A stretch of 64,000 nucleotides of DNA, taken from positions 2,921,646 through 2,985,645 of the forward strand of contig NC_012489.1 of assembly GCF_000010305.1 (NCBI RefSeq). Reading direction: 5' to 3'. The number at the start of each line of letters is the position of its first letter. The first letter of the stretch is position 1. Source of the stretch: Gemmatimonas aurantiaca T-27. Its GTDB lineage: Bacteria; Gemmatimonadota; Gemmatimonadetes; Gemmatimonadales; Gemmatimonadaceae. Position numbers and translations under genes: made by a program. The notes under the pieces were generated by a model. It had not been told where the DNA came from and searched no databases. It was given only the letters and a program-made list of their open reading frames with translations. Below, piece by piece: positions 33,831-42,438 of this stretch.

Positions 33831-35069
33831 CTATCCTGCCGACGCGGTGGATTCAGGTACGACGGATCGCATGCCACTGCCATGCAGCGGCAACAGGATC
33901 ACGAACGCGGCACCACCTTCGCGCGCCCGCTGTACCCACACGGTGCCACCAAGATTTTCGATCGTGCTGGCGACGATAGCGAGCCCGAGCCCGGTGCCCT
34001 TCCCTGGCTGCTTGGTGGAAAAGAACGGCTCGAAGATGCGTTCTTCGTCTTCCGGGGCAACACCAGTTCCCGAGTCGGCCATCACGATTTGCAGAAAACG
34101 CGAGGGCGATTCGGGTCGGGCAAGCCATGCGAGTGCCCGCTTGCTTGGGCGATGTGCCCAACGCTGGGGGGCAGGATCCGTACGGCGCTTTTCGATGGAA
34201 TCCGCAAACGCGCCGGCCTCATTGATCCGCGACCGAATCACCACCTCCCCTTCGCGGTCCATCGCATCGACGGCGTTCAGCAGCAGGTTGACGAAGACCT
34301 GCTCGAGGTCATGCCGTTCGGCATACACCACACCGCCGGGTGCCTCGAGTTCGCTGGTAATGCGAAAGCGACGGGTGAGTCCCTGGTCGGCGAGCAACCG
34401 CAACACGTCCACGATGACGGCATCAACGGCGATCGGCTTCGGCGTCAGCCGACGCGGGCGGGCATAGTCGAGCAGGCCACGCATGATGCGGTCGATGCGT
34501 GTGATCTCCCGCTCGAGCGCATCAATGGGCTCAGTCGTGCCGGGGACGTCGGCCGTGCGCATGCGCAGCACATGGGCATAGTTCGCGATCGCGGCGACGG
34601 GATTGCCGATCTCGTGTGAGATCCCAGCCGCGATGCGTCCCATGGTCGCCAGCTTCTCCACCCGCATGCGGGACTGCGTGGCCGCCAGCATCTGCTCGGT
34701 CATGCGATTGATGCTGGTTGCGAGCTGGTCGAATTCGCGTGTCTCGGCACGCGGCACGATCCGGTTGCTGTCTCCACTCGCAATGGCTTCCGCCACACTC
34801 ACGGATTCCACCAGAGGACGTTCCACATAGCGCGAGACCTGTCGGCGCAGCACGCTCGTGAAGACGACCAATACCAGCAAGACGAGGAGAATGACCACCG
34901 GCCACCGTGTGGCATTCGGCAGATCCTCGGTGACCCACATGGTGACGATGATGGCCAGAATGGTCGGGCCGCACGCCAGAGCGAGCACACGCTGCAGGCG
35001 CTCGTGAATCCGTGGGCGGGTGGGTTCGGTCACGCCGTTCAGGATGCGTGCTCGACGCCTCAGTGGCAA
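33831..35069 (-). CDS. membrane sensor histidine kinase
   Basis: 412 residues: two N-terminal membrane helices (~28-65) with almost no periplasmic loop, a HAMP-like region, a HisKA domain with phospho-acceptor His in GISHEIGNPVAAI, and an HATPase domain with N box NLLLNAVDAM, G1 DSGTGVAPEDEERIF and G2 GKGTGLGL. The small input region suggests it senses the membrane itself or needs a partner. No response regulator is adjacent except PilR at 36287, so it may be a second kinase for the pilus regulator. The start is uncertain: TTG 35069 or GTG 35033. Confidence 0.9.
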   Translation of the reverse strand: MPLRRRARILNGVTEPTRPRIHERLQRVLALACGPTILAIIVTMWVTEDLPNATRWPVVILLVLLVLVVFTSVLRRQVSRYVERPLVESVSVAEAIASGDSNRIVPRAETREFDQLATSINRMTEQMLAATQSRMRVEKLATMGRIAAGISHEIGNPVAAIANYAHVLRMRTADVPGTTEPIDALEREITRIDRIMRGLLDYARPRRLTPKPIAVDAVIVDVLRLLADQGLTRRFRITSELEAPGGVVYAERHDLEQVFVNLLLNAVDAMDREGEVVIRSRINEAGAFADSIEKRRTDPAPQRWAHRPSKRALAWLARPESPSRFLQIVMADSGTGVAPEDEERIFEPFFSTKQPGKGTGLGLAIVASTIENLGGTVWVQRAREGGAAFVILLPLHGSGMRSVVPESTASAG

Positions 35070-35147
35070 CCGCCACTTTCTCTTCCAGCGTGATATGCGG
35101 CCATGGGCTTAGGTCGTTTGGGCATCCGAGTATCCCCAAACGGCAAA

Positions 35148-35171
35148 GGGGCCGGGCTTTCGCCCGACCCC
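35148..35171 (-). terminator. terminator hairpin after pilA
   Basis: GGGGTCGGGC pairs with GCCCGGCCCC (10 bp, one G-T wobble) around a GAAA tetraloop, followed on the minus strand by TTTGCCGTTT. It lies 57 bases past the pilA stop and should separate the abundant pilA message from the kinase gene downstream. Confidence 0.75.
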
Positions 35172-35227
35172 CTCCCCCAAACCGGTGCAGCTCGTTGAGC
35201 GAGCCGGCCGTCGGTATTGCGTGCTGC

Positions 35228-35608
35228 TTACTTGCAGGTGGCGCCGCCCGGCTCGCCTTCGGCGAGGTTGGCCGGCTTGCCCGTGCCGACGCCGATTTCG
35301 CAGCTCGAACCGGCCGCATTGGCGTGCGTGGCCGTCGCGGACCAGCCCGTGGCCGACTGCGTGCCCGGGGTGATCGTGACGCCTGACGAGCCCGAGGTCG
35401 GCATGGTCCAGGTGGCGTAGCTATTGTCTTCCGAGAACTTGGCCTCGCCAGCCGAAACCAGGTTCTTCAGATCGGACTTCATAGCGGTGATGTAGGCCTT
35501 CTTCTTCGTGTCATTGAACTTCGGGATCGCGATCGCGGCCAGGATGCCGATGATGACGACAACGATCAGCAGTTCGATAAGCGTGAAGCCCTTGCGCGTA
35601 CGGTTCAT
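35228..35608 (-). CDS. pilA: type IV major pilin PilA
   Basis: 126-residue prepilin with a 7-residue leader MNRTRKG, cleaved before FTLIELLIVVVIIGILAAIAIPKF, the canonical pilin helix with Glu5. The globular part is short, rich in Gly/Ser/Thr, and has a C-terminal Cys pair (SSCEIG and ATCK) framing a D-region. ATG 35608 is chosen because CTGGAG precedes it by 6 bases and because it gives a normal leader; the frame is open further upstream through the promoter. It is monocistronic: a sigma-54 element at 35678-35693 and a terminator at 35148-35171 frame it. Confidence 0.96.
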   Translation of the reverse strand: MNRTRKGFTLIELLIVVVIIGILAAIAIPKFNDTKKKAYITAMKSDLKNLVSAGEAKFSEDNSYATWTMPTSGSSGVTITPGTQSATGWSATATHANAAGSSCEIGVGTGKPANLAEGEPGGATCK

Positions 35609-35677
35609 GGTGTTCTCCAGTGGGGGGATTTCGGCAAGTCCGCCCGTGGTGGCGAGCCTTGCGACACCGACGCATAA

Positions 35678-35693
35678 GGCAACAGCCTTGCCA
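35678..35693 (-). promoter_or_regulatory. sigma-54 (-24/-12) promoter of pilA
   Basis: On the minus strand TGGCAAGGCTGTTGCC matches the consensus TGGCAC-N5-TTGC with exact GG-to-GC spacing. The expected start of transcription is near 35667, leaving a leader of about 59 bases before ATG 35608. The PilR-like sigma-54 activator encoded at 36287-37672 is the obvious activator. Confidence 0.85.
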
Positions 35694-35789
35694 GAGCAGA
35701 TGGCACAATAGAACTCATTTCTTTTCAATGACTTACACCATTTCTACTTCAGCTGTACCAATCCATTTCAGCTGGTGTTTCGCAAGATT

Positions 35790-35806
35790 CCTTGCAGCGT
35801 GCAAGG
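35790..35806. promoter_or_regulatory. inverted repeat, candidate upstream activator (PilR) site
   Basis: CCTTGCA-GCG-TGCAAGG is a perfect 7-base inverted repeat about 100 bases upstream of the pilA -24 element. It overlaps a second one, GCAAG-ATTC-CTTGC, at 35782-35795, giving three phased half-sites. This distance and shape fit enhancer sites of NtrC-type activators. Nearby, TTCAGCTG occurs twice (35748 and 35767). The 35609-35930 gap is otherwise AT-richer than its surroundings. Confidence 0.6.
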
Positions 35807-35863
35807 CTGACTCGTTCGGCTACGTCCCAGCGCGATATCAGTACTATGCCAGGAATGAAACGG

Positions 35864-35890
35864 CCGGTGTCGTCGTGTGACGGACACCGG
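35864..35890 (-). terminator. bulged hairpin after second pilin gene
   Basis: CCGGTGTCCGTC pairs with GACGACACCGG (one bulge) around a 4-base loop, followed on the minus strand by CCGTTTCATT. It lies 40 bases past the stop of the pilin at 35931, between that operon and the pilA control region, so it may end the pilS-pilR-pilin message. Confidence 0.45.
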
Positions 35891-35930
35891 CTGGTCGGTT
35901 GAAAAACGATGAGAGCCAAACCCACTTACC

Positions 35931-36290
35931 CTATCGACATTCAATGTCCGATGTGATTCCCGGCCCCGAAGCCAACGTGCAGGTCATGCCTGGCAGGCTC
36001 GCGTGATTGGCTTGGGCCGTCCAACCTGTCGTGGTCCCCACGAAGGTGAGTGTCACGCCAGCAGATCCGCGAGGCACCGGCATGTTCTCATAGCTGTTCT
36101 CAGACGTGAACCGGGACTCTGCGGTGGTGGCTACGACATGCAAGTCCGACTTCATGGCCGCGAGATACGCTCGCCGCTTGGAATCCCCGAATTTGGCCAC
36201 CGCCAGCACCGCCAGCAGACCAATGATGGTCACCACCGCCAACAATTCGAGCAGCGTGAACCCAATACGACCACGCACTCCAGTGTTCAT
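35931..36290 (-). CDS. second type IV pilin, PilA paralogue
   Basis: 119 residues. A short leader MNTGVRGRIG precedes FTLLELLAVVTIIGLLAVLAVAKF, a clear prepilin motif with Glu5. The remainder parallels PilA closely (DSKRRAYLAAMKSDLHVVATTAESRFTSENSYE in the same register as PilA's TKKKAYITAMKSDLKNLVSAGEAKFSEDNSYA, given here in outline), with a terminal Cys pair (MTCTL, IECR). It is coupled to pilR by an ATGA overlap at 36287-36290 rather than having its own sigma-54 promoter, so it should be made at low level, as a minor or alternative pilin. Confidence 0.92.
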   Translation of the reverse strand: MNTGVRGRIGFTLLELLAVVTIIGLLAVLAVAKFGDSKRRAYLAAMKSDLHVVATTAESRFTSENSYENMPVPRGSAGVTLTFVGTTTGWTAQANHASLPGMTCTLASGPGITSDIECR

Positions 36291-37672
36291 AGTGCCGCGT
36301 CTCCGTAGCGTGCCAGTTTGCGGTACAATGTGGAAGGATCAATCCCCAGCATGTCGGCGGCGCGACTCTTGTTGCCGCCTTCGTTCTGCAGTACCCACTG
36401 GATGTAGGCACGCTCGATCGCCTCGAGTGTCGGGCTGACCGGGGCGCGTTCACTCACCAGCGGCTCAGCGCGACGGGCCGTCACACGCTCCGGGAGCGCA
36501 TCCGCGGAGATCGTGTTGCCACTACAGAGAATGACGGCCCGCTCGAGCGCATTTTCCAGCTCTCTGACGTTGCCGGGCCATCCGTAGGCCATGAGCGCAT
36601 CGAGGGCTCCCTCGTTGAGCACCTTCTGTTCCTCGTGGCGCAACGTGGCCGAGCGTGCCAGGAAGCTTTCCGCCAGCACGGGGATATCGTCGGCGCGCTG
36701 CCGGAGGGGTGGCAGGTGCACCGCAATGACATTGAGCCGATAGAACAGATCGGCGCGGAACCCGCCCCGCTTGATCTCTTCTTCCAGATCACGGTTGGTC
36801 GCGGCCAGCACCCGTGTATCCACGGAAACCGATTCGGTGGCACCCACCGGAATCACTTCGCGCTGCTGCAACGCCCGCAACAGCTTGACCTGTGTGGAGG
36901 GCGTGGTCTCGCCGATTTCGTCCAGAAAAAACGTGCCGTGATTCGCGGCAGCGAACAGGCCTGTCTTGTCCTTCACGGCGCCGGTGAACGATCCTTTCAC
37001 GTGACCGAACAACTCACTCTCGAGCAGCGACTCGGGCAGCGCGCCGCAGTTGATCGACATGAACCCGTTGTCCGTGCGGGCGCTCAGGTCATGGATATAC
37101 CGCGCCACCACTTCCTTGCCGGTGCCGGACTCGCCGGTGATCAACACCGTGGAGTCCGTGGGAGCAACGGTTTCCGCCAATCGGAGCACTTCGAGCCAGC
37201 TCTTGCTGCGCCCGATGGGCCGCTGTGACGCATTGCGTTCCCGTCGGCGGATTTCCTGCTTGAGCACCTGGTTCTCCGCACGCAGCTTGCGATGTTCTGC
37301 AGCCCGGCGCAGGATCGCCACCAACTCGTCGTTGCGAAACGGCTTCTGGATGTAGTAAAAAGCCCCTTCATTGACCGCCTGCACCGCCGACTGCAGCGTG
37401 GCCTGGGCGGTCATCAGAATCACCGGCACATCGGGATCGACCTGCCGCGCCGCACTCAGTACCTGCACACCGCTCACATCAGGCATGCGCACATCGGTCA
37501 GCACAATATCCGGCCGCAACTCCTGGAGCTGCTCCACGCCTTGCCGACCACCATGTGCGGTGAAGGGCACAAACCCTTCGGTCTTCAGCAGGATGCGCAA
37601 GGAATCGAGGATGCTGGTTTCATCGTCGACGATCAGTACGCGCGGTGCATCATCCGACAGAGCGTAGGTCAC
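36287..37672 (-). CDS. pilR: PilR-like sigma-54-dependent response regulator
   Basis: 461 residues: receiver (~10-125; VLIVDDE acidic pair, phospho-acceptor Asp in DIVLTDVRMPD, KPF lysine), AAA+ sigma-54 domain (GESGTGKE, GSFTGA, FFLDEIGE, WPGNVRELENAL) and a Fis-type helix-turn-helix (NKSRAADMLGIDPSTLYRKL). All catalytic and phosphorylation residues are intact. The GTG start overlaps the kinase stop (GTGA) and the stop overlaps the second pilin. With the sigma-54 promoter in front of pilA, activation of pilin transcription is the natural role, as for PilR in Pseudomonas and Myxococcus. Confidence 0.92.
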   Translation of the reverse strand: MTYALSDDAPRVLIVDDETSILDSLRILLKTEGFVPFTAHGGRQGVEQLQELRPDIVLTDVRMPDVSGVQVLSAARQVDPDVPVILMTAQATLQSAVQAVNEGAFYYIQKPFRNDELVAILRRAAEHRKLRAENQVLKQEIRRRERNASQRPIGRSKSWLEVLRLAETVAPTDSTVLITGESGTGKEVVARYIHDLSARTDNGFMSINCGALPESLLESELFGHVKGSFTGAVKDKTGLFAAANHGTFFLDEIGETTPSTQVKLLRALQQREVIPVGATESVSVDTRVLAATNRDLEEEIKRGGFRADLFYRLNVIAVHLPPLRQRADDIPVLAESFLARSATLRHEEQKVLNEGALDALMAYGWPGNVRELENALERAVILCSGNTISADALPERVTARRAEPLVSERAPVSPTLEAIERAYIQWVLQNEGGNKSRAADMLGIDPSTLYRKLARYGDAAL

Positions 37673-39381
37673 GCTGCGGCTCCCAAGTGACTGGAACTGG
37701 TGCTCGCCACAGAAAGTGGCAAGACAATCGAAAAACGTGTGCCCTGCGGCAGGGCGTCCACGAGGACCACGCCGCGATGTGCTTCGACGGCGCGATGAAC
37801 CACGGGCAGCCCCAGCCCGGATCCACCGGTTTTGCTGGTGACAAAGGGCTCGAACAGGCGATCGCGCAGCTCGGGCGGAATGCCGGGGCCGTCGTCGGTC
37901 ACGCTGATGGCGATCAGGTCGCCCGTAATGGCGGTCGTGGGCACACCATGTGATGCCGGGTGATAGCGATCCACCTCGACGAACACGTGGCCCTCGTTCC
38001 CCAGTGCCTGAATGGCATTGAGCACCAGGTTGAACACCGCGCGATGCAACAGATCTTCGTCACCGTGCGTGCGCGGCAGGTCCGGTACAGCGTCCACGGT
38101 CACCTGTACGCCGGGGGCACGATCCGGATGCGACGCCGCCAGCATGGCCGCGGTGTGCGCCAGCGCGCCCAGATCGAGGGTTTCCATGCGTGTCACGCGG
38201 GCACGCGCAAAATCCAGAAAGTCGGCGAGCAGGCGACTGAGTCGGTCGGCTTCGCGGACAACGAGTCCGTGCAGGATGCGTTCGTCGTCGTCCGCATCCA
38301 CCTGAAGCGAACGACGCCGAGCTAACTGTTCGGTGGCACTCCGGATGGACGCCAGGGGATTGCGAATCTCATGGGCCAGCGACGCACTCAATTCCGCCAC
38401 GGCTTGCAGCCGTTCCGCGCGCACATGCAACGCCTGCAGTCGCTTGCTGTCGGAAATGTCCTGAAAGATCGCCGTGGCACCGGTGGAACCGTCGGCGCGC
38501 ACCGCCTCGGCAACGGTCGTCGTGACCCCGATCTCGATTTCCTCGCCGTCGCGAAAAATCACGCCTTCGGCACGGGTGGTGCGCACATGATCGCGCGCAC
38601 TCTGCTCGAGGAGCTCTGCCAGTCGCGGCGCAACCCGCATCAACAGCGGAAGCACCGGCAGTCCGGTGTGCCCCCGCAGATCAAAACCCAACAGCTCCGA
38701 TGCGGCGGGATTGGCATACAACAGGAATCCACGCCCATCGATCGTCAGAATGCCGGAGCGGATGGTGCGGAGAATGTCCGCCGCTTCCAACTGCACCTTG
38801 ATGAGCTGCGCGGCCAACGCTTCGCGCCCCATGCCGGCCTGGCGCAGCCGCAGCACCACAAACCCGGATCCGGCGGCCACCACGGCAAATACGCCGACCT
38901 GGACGGCCATGCCGAGGTAGGGGGGCGTGCCGGGGCGCAGCCAGACGATATCGATGATGTAGAGAAGACAGGCCCCCGCCGCGACGGCGAGACCACCGCG
39001 AAACGACAGCAGCAGCGCGCCGCTGGCGATCACCAGGATATAGAGGGCCGCAAATTGGGAGCTCCATCCGCCCGTGATATGTACCACGGCGGTCACGAGC
39101 AGCAGATCGAGCAGGCACTGCACGGCATAGAACGTCTGTCCGACGGTCTGCCCCTCCATGCCGCGATACATCACGGACAATCCGGTCCCCAGGATAGCCC
39201 CGGCGAACGTCAGCGTGGCGATCAGCGTGGAGGTGGGATCCGCCTCGTTCCAGACGAACACGGCCGCCACCAGAATGGCACAGGCCAGCACGGCACGGCC
39301 CAGCCAGACCCAGCGCAACATGCGCGATGGATCGAGCATTTCCTGTACCGGAGCCTGGGGAAAGGCGGGCGTTTGACGCAC
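37669..39381 (-). CDS. pilS: PilS-like sensor histidine kinase
   Basis: 570 residues with about six membrane helices in the first ~185 residues and little periplasmic exposure, as in PilS. A PAS domain (~205-325; TIDGRGFLLYANPAASELLGFDL) follows, then HisKA with His in SLAHEIRNPLASIRS, and HATPase with N box NLVLNAIQAL, DDGPGIPPELRDRLFEPF and GGSGLGLPVV. It lies directly upstream of, and overlaps, the pilR gene, so the two form a cognate pair. In PilSR systems the membrane part monitors unassembled pilin; that role is inferred here. The start is the GTG at 39381. Confidence 0.9.
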   Translation of the reverse strand: MRQTPAFPQAPVQEMLDPSRMLRWVWLGRAVLACAILVAAVFVWNEADPTSTLIATLTFAGAILGTGLSVMYRGMEGQTVGQTFYAVQCLLDLLLVTAVVHITGGWSSQFAALYILVIASGALLLSFRGGLAVAAGACLLYIIDIVWLRPGTPPYLGMAVQVGVFAVVAAGSGFVVLRLRQAGMGREALAAQLIKVQLEAADILRTIRSGILTIDGRGFLLYANPAASELLGFDLRGHTGLPVLPLLMRVAPRLAELLEQSARDHVRTTRAEGVIFRDGEEIEIGVTTTVAEAVRADGSTGATAIFQDISDSKRLQALHVRAERLQAVAELSASLAHEIRNPLASIRSATEQLARRRSLQVDADDDERILHGLVVREADRLSRLLADFLDFARARVTRMETLDLGALAHTAAMLAASHPDRAPGVQVTVDAVPDLPRTHGDEDLLHRAVFNLVLNAIQALGNEGHVFVEVDRYHPASHGVPTTAITGDLIAISVTDDGPGIPPELRDRLFEPFVTSKTGGSGLGLPVVHRAVEAHRGVVLVDALPQGTRFSIVLPLSVASTSSSHLGAAA

Positions 39382-39496
39382 GAAATGGATAGACTGATGA
39401 TCAGGACCGTGCAGAATGCAAGAGGCGCGGAATACCCGACGGTCTTGCAGATTGCACTACTCTGACGAATCACCCGCCCCACCGTTTCCTTTCGGT

Positions 39497-40855
39497 ATGA
39501 TTGCCGACCCTGCGTTACCCACCGCCGCCGAGATCACCTTCGGCGCGGTGACCATGCGTCTCCTGCTGGTCCTGCTGCTGGTCCTGCTGAATGCGTTCTT
39601 CGTGGCCGCCGAGTTTGCGCTGGTCGCGGTTCGTCGCAGCCGCATCGACCAGATGGCCGCCGACGGCGACAGCAGCGCGCAGGTGGTTCAGCGCGCACTC
39701 AGTCAACTCGACCGATACATCTCCGGCACCCAACTGGGCATTACGCTCGCGTCGCTGTCCCTTGGCTGGGTCGGCGAGCCCGCAGTGGCGGTGTTGGTCG
39801 ATCGGCTCCTCCATATAGTTGGCATCAACCCCGGCCCTGGGGCGGTCCATACCGGAGCCGGCATCGTGGTGGCCTTCATGGTCATCACGTTCCTCCACAT
39901 CGTCTTGGGAGAGCTGGCGCCCAAATCAGTGGCCTTGGCCAAGCCGGAGAGCGTGAGCCGACTGGTCGTGCGACCGCTCATGGTGTTCTCCCAGGTGATG
40001 TCTCCGTTCATCGGGTTTCTGAACGGCACGGCCAACCGCATGCTGAAGTGGTTCGGCATCGAGCCGGTGTCGGAAGGCGGCCATGTGCACAGCCCGGAGG
40101 AACTGCGTCTGCTCGTCATGCAGGCCCGCGCGCACGGCACCCTCGATGAATCCGACTCCGCCATGCTGGCCGGCGTCTTCGACTTCCACAACAAGCGCGC
40201 CGTGGACGTGATGCGCCCTCGCACCGAAATGGTGGCAATCGCGGAGGATGTGGATCAGCAGGAGTTGGAAGAGATCCTGCGACGTGAGCGCTATTCGCGA
40301 TATCCCGTGTACCGGGAGACCGCCGACGATATCGTGGGCGTCTTCCTCGCCAAGGACTTCTGGCTGCGCGAGAACTCGGAGTCGTTCGAGTTGCGACAGG
40401 TGCTGCGTGAACCGCTCTTTGTGCCAGCCACGCGCACGGCCGAACGGGTGCTGGACGACTTGCGCCGCACACGCGCGCACCTGGCCGTCGTGCTGGATGA
40501 ATTTGGCGGCACGGCCGGTATCGTCACCATGGAAGACCTGGTGGAGGAGGTCGTCGGTGATATCGCGGACGAATACGATCCGCTGTCACGCGACGCCCTG
40601 CTGTTCGACGGTGTCCTGGAACTGGCCGGCTCGATGTCGTTGGTGGACGTGCGCTCGGATCACAAGTTGCCTATCCCGGAAGGCGACTGGAGCACGCTCG
40701 GCGGCTATGCCTTCGCCACGCTGGGTCGATTGCCACACGTGGGCGACCGCGTGGCGTATCCCGGTGGTGATCTGGAAGTGGTTGCCATGGACGGCCGACG
40801 CGTGGCTGCCCTGCGCGTCCACAAGCGCGTCGAAAGCACGGAGCCCGCGGCGTGA
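39497..40855 (+). CDS. CNNM/HlyC-CorC family membrane protein with CBS pair
   Basis: From ATG 39497 the protein has 452 residues. A DUF21/CNNM transmembrane domain of several helices (LLLVLLLVLLNAFFVAAEFALVAVRRSRI in pieces; GITLASLSLGWVGEP; ITFLHIVLGELAPK) is followed by two CBS motifs (MRPRTEMVAI ... YSRYPVYRET; VVLDEFGGTAGIVTMEDLVEEVVGDI) and a C-terminal CorC_HlyC domain. Such proteins bind ATP-Mg and are linked to Mg or Co efflux. Transport direction is not proven by sequence. A frame extension to 39416 exists but lacks similarity. It is divergent from pilS and overlaps arfB by GTGA. Confidence 0.92.
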   Translation: MIADPALPTAAEITFGAVTMRLLLVLLLVLLNAFFVAAEFALVAVRRSRIDQMAADGDSSAQVVQRALSQLDRYISGTQLGITLASLSLGWVGEPAVAVLVDRLLHIVGINPGPGAVHTGAGIVVAFMVITFLHIVLGELAPKSVALAKPESVSRLVVRPLMVFSQVMSPFIGFLNGTANRMLKWFGIEPVSEGGHVHSPEELRLLVMQARAHGTLDESDSAMLAGVFDFHNKRAVDVMRPRTEMVAIAEDVDQQELEEILRRERYSRYPVYRETADDIVGVFLAKDFWLRENSESFELRQVLREPLFVPATRTAERVLDDLRRTRAHLAVVLDEFGGTAGIVTMEDLVEEVVGDIADEYDPLSRDALLFDGVLELAGSMSLVDVRSDHKLPIPEGDWSTLGGYAFATLGRLPHVGDRVAYPGGDLEVVAMDGRRVAALRVHKRVESTEPAA

Positions 40856-41292
40856 GTGATTCTGGAGAGACAAGCCTGTCTGTGGCGGCTGGCGTCTTCA
40901 TCCCGTTTGACGAGCTGGATGTGCGAGCCATCTCCGGCGGTGGTCCGGGCGGTCAACATGTGAACAAGAGTGCCACACGCATTTCGATTCAGTGGAACGT
41001 GCGCACCACACGTGCCTTGCGTGACGAACAGCGGGCACGTGTACTGGAGAAACTGGCGTCGCGCCTCGATGGGGATGGCGCCTTGCGCATCGTCGCGGGG
41101 GAGTTCCGCAGCCAGCAACAGAACCGCCGCGCCGCGCTGGAACGTTTGCAGCAGTTGATCAGTCGTGCCTTGATTGTGCCCCGTGTGCGTCGTGCCACAC
41201 GGCCGACGCGAGGTGCGGTGGAGAACCGATTGGGTGAGAAACGGCGACGGTCGGAAACCAAACAACAACGCCGGCACGATCACGGTGAGTGA
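40852..41292 (+). CDS. arfB: alternative ribosome-rescue factor ArfB (YaeJ-type peptidyl-tRNA hydrolase)
   Basis: 146 residues. The catalytic GGQ loop is present in SGGGPGGQHVNKSATRI, within an RF1/RF2 domain 3-like fold. The C-terminus is a basic tail (NRLGEKRRRSETKQQRRHDH), which in ArfB enters the empty mRNA channel of stalled ribosomes. It lacks the codon-recognition domains of true release factors. The start GTG overlaps the stop of the CNNM gene (40852-40855), so it is translationally coupled. Confidence 0.94.
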   Translation: MSDSGETSLSVAAGVFIPFDELDVRAISGGGPGGQHVNKSATRISIQWNVRTTRALRDEQRARVLEKLASRLDGDGALRIVAGEFRSQQQNRRAALERLQQLISRALIVPRVRRATRPTRGAVENRLGEKRRRSETKQQRRHDHGE

Positions 41293-41334
41293 CCGGCCGG
41301 CGTATTGCCGCCGAAGGCGCGTAGGCCATGGTGC

Positions 41335-42045
41335 TCAGAATGCGATGATGTTGACGCCGAGATAGTACGTCACGAAGTCGGCGCGCCCACGCAGATGAAT
41401 CGCTGGCCGATCATTCTCGAAAGCTTCCTTCACGCGCTGATCGTTCAGATAGCGAACGTCGTCATGCCGAAGGAAACGCGCGCCGAGGTCGAGGCGCACC
41501 GGATTCCGGCCGTTGTATACCCGAATGTAGGCACCCGCCGCGCCACCATATGCCCATACGGCATCACTGGAGTTCGTGGTGCTGGCGAAGGGTGTATTGG
41601 TGTTGTCGGACCCTTCGATGGTGCTCTGGGTGGCAAACACCGTGAAGCCGCCCAAGGCCGTCGCGTACGGCGTGAAGGTGCCGGTCGGTCCGAGTAGCTG
41701 TGGGCCGGCAACGACGCTGAAGATGTTGCTGCTCGTGCGCAGATCGAGCTGGATCAGCCCGCCTGTGCCGGAGAGTGGAATACGACGACGGCTGTTCGCG
41801 TAGTTCACGAACGAAAAGTCGCCGCGCAGGTTGATGATGCTATTCTGGTCGAGGCCGCCAAGGACATAGGCGCCTATTCCCCAGCCATTGTTGGTGTTTC
41901 TGGCAAAATCGCCGCTGGGTTCGGAGACCTGGGCGTGCACTCCGATCGAGCCACGGCCGCTCGGAGCCGTGGGCTGGGCAGAGGCCTCGATGGAGCCAAA
42001 CAAAGTGGCCGCCCAAGCGGCGGCGAGTGTCATAGAGGTACGCAT
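41335..42045 (-). CDS. outer-membrane beta-barrel-like exported protein
   Basis: 236 residues from ATG 42045. A signal peptide (MTLAAAWAATLFGSIEASAQ) is followed by alternating hydrophobic/polar strands and a C-terminal YYLGVNIIAF, an aromatic-ended strand typical of 8-stranded OmpA/OmpW-like barrels. The N-terminal GSIGVHAQVSEPSGDF opening is common among Gemmatimonadota barrel proteins. There is no specific family match. An ATG at 42054 is an alternative start. It is divergent from the ABC-HlyD-TolC operon across a 393-base gap. Confidence 0.72.
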   Translation of the reverse strand: MRTSMTLAAAWAATLFGSIEASAQPTAPSGRGSIGVHAQVSEPSGDFARNTNNGWGIGAYVLGGLDQNSIINLRGDFSFVNYANSRRRIPLSGTGGLIQLDLRTSSNIFSVVAGPQLLGPTGTFTPYATALGGFTVFATQSTIEGSDNTNTPFASTTNSSDAVWAYGGAAGAYIRVYNGRNPVRLDLGARFLRHDDVRYLNDQRVKEAFENDRPAIHLRGRADFVTYYLGVNIIAF

Positions 42046-42438
42046 GTGCTGCATTACGCCACTGGCATCGAAAGGTGTCACGACGGGGTCGAGCCGCTGT
42101 TCCGGGCGGGCATTTTCACAGCAATGCGGACCTTTCGGGCGTATTTGCCCTAGTACCGAGCGGAACGCTGGTGTTGCTGAAGGGTGATATGGGTAACGTT
42201 TCCTGTAACCCGAACAGTGTCGGCCGCCCCACAGGGTTGTGCCATTCTGGTCCGTACCGGTCCCGAGCAATGGGGGACAAGGTGCCGGGCCGCATCGTGA
42301 TGCTGCTTCAGTAGCATGTCCGGGTTCGGACCGTTCATCAACCTGCAATGACGTGTCGTACAGACTGTCTGGCGAGAGTATCGCCGGATCGCCTGGCCGT
42401 GCCACGTCCGCCCTTTGACTGACGTCTCTCCCGCGAGC
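42046..42438. other. 393-base intergenic region between divergent genes
   Basis: No convincing coding sequence or RNA gene is seen. It should hold promoters for the barrel gene (minus) and the exporter operon (plus). The one regular element noticed is an imperfect palindrome ATGCTGCTTCAGTAGCAT at 42300-42317 (14 of 18 positions symmetric), a possible operator, and a small GGCGA/TCGCC hairpin at 42371-42385. Confidence 0.4.

Noticed and set aside
38371-39465. A 364-codon plus-strand open frame opposite the pilS-like kinase
   Set aside because: Its translation is low-complexity (Gln/His/Arg/Gly) and the kinase on the other strand has complete domains and an overlap with pilR.
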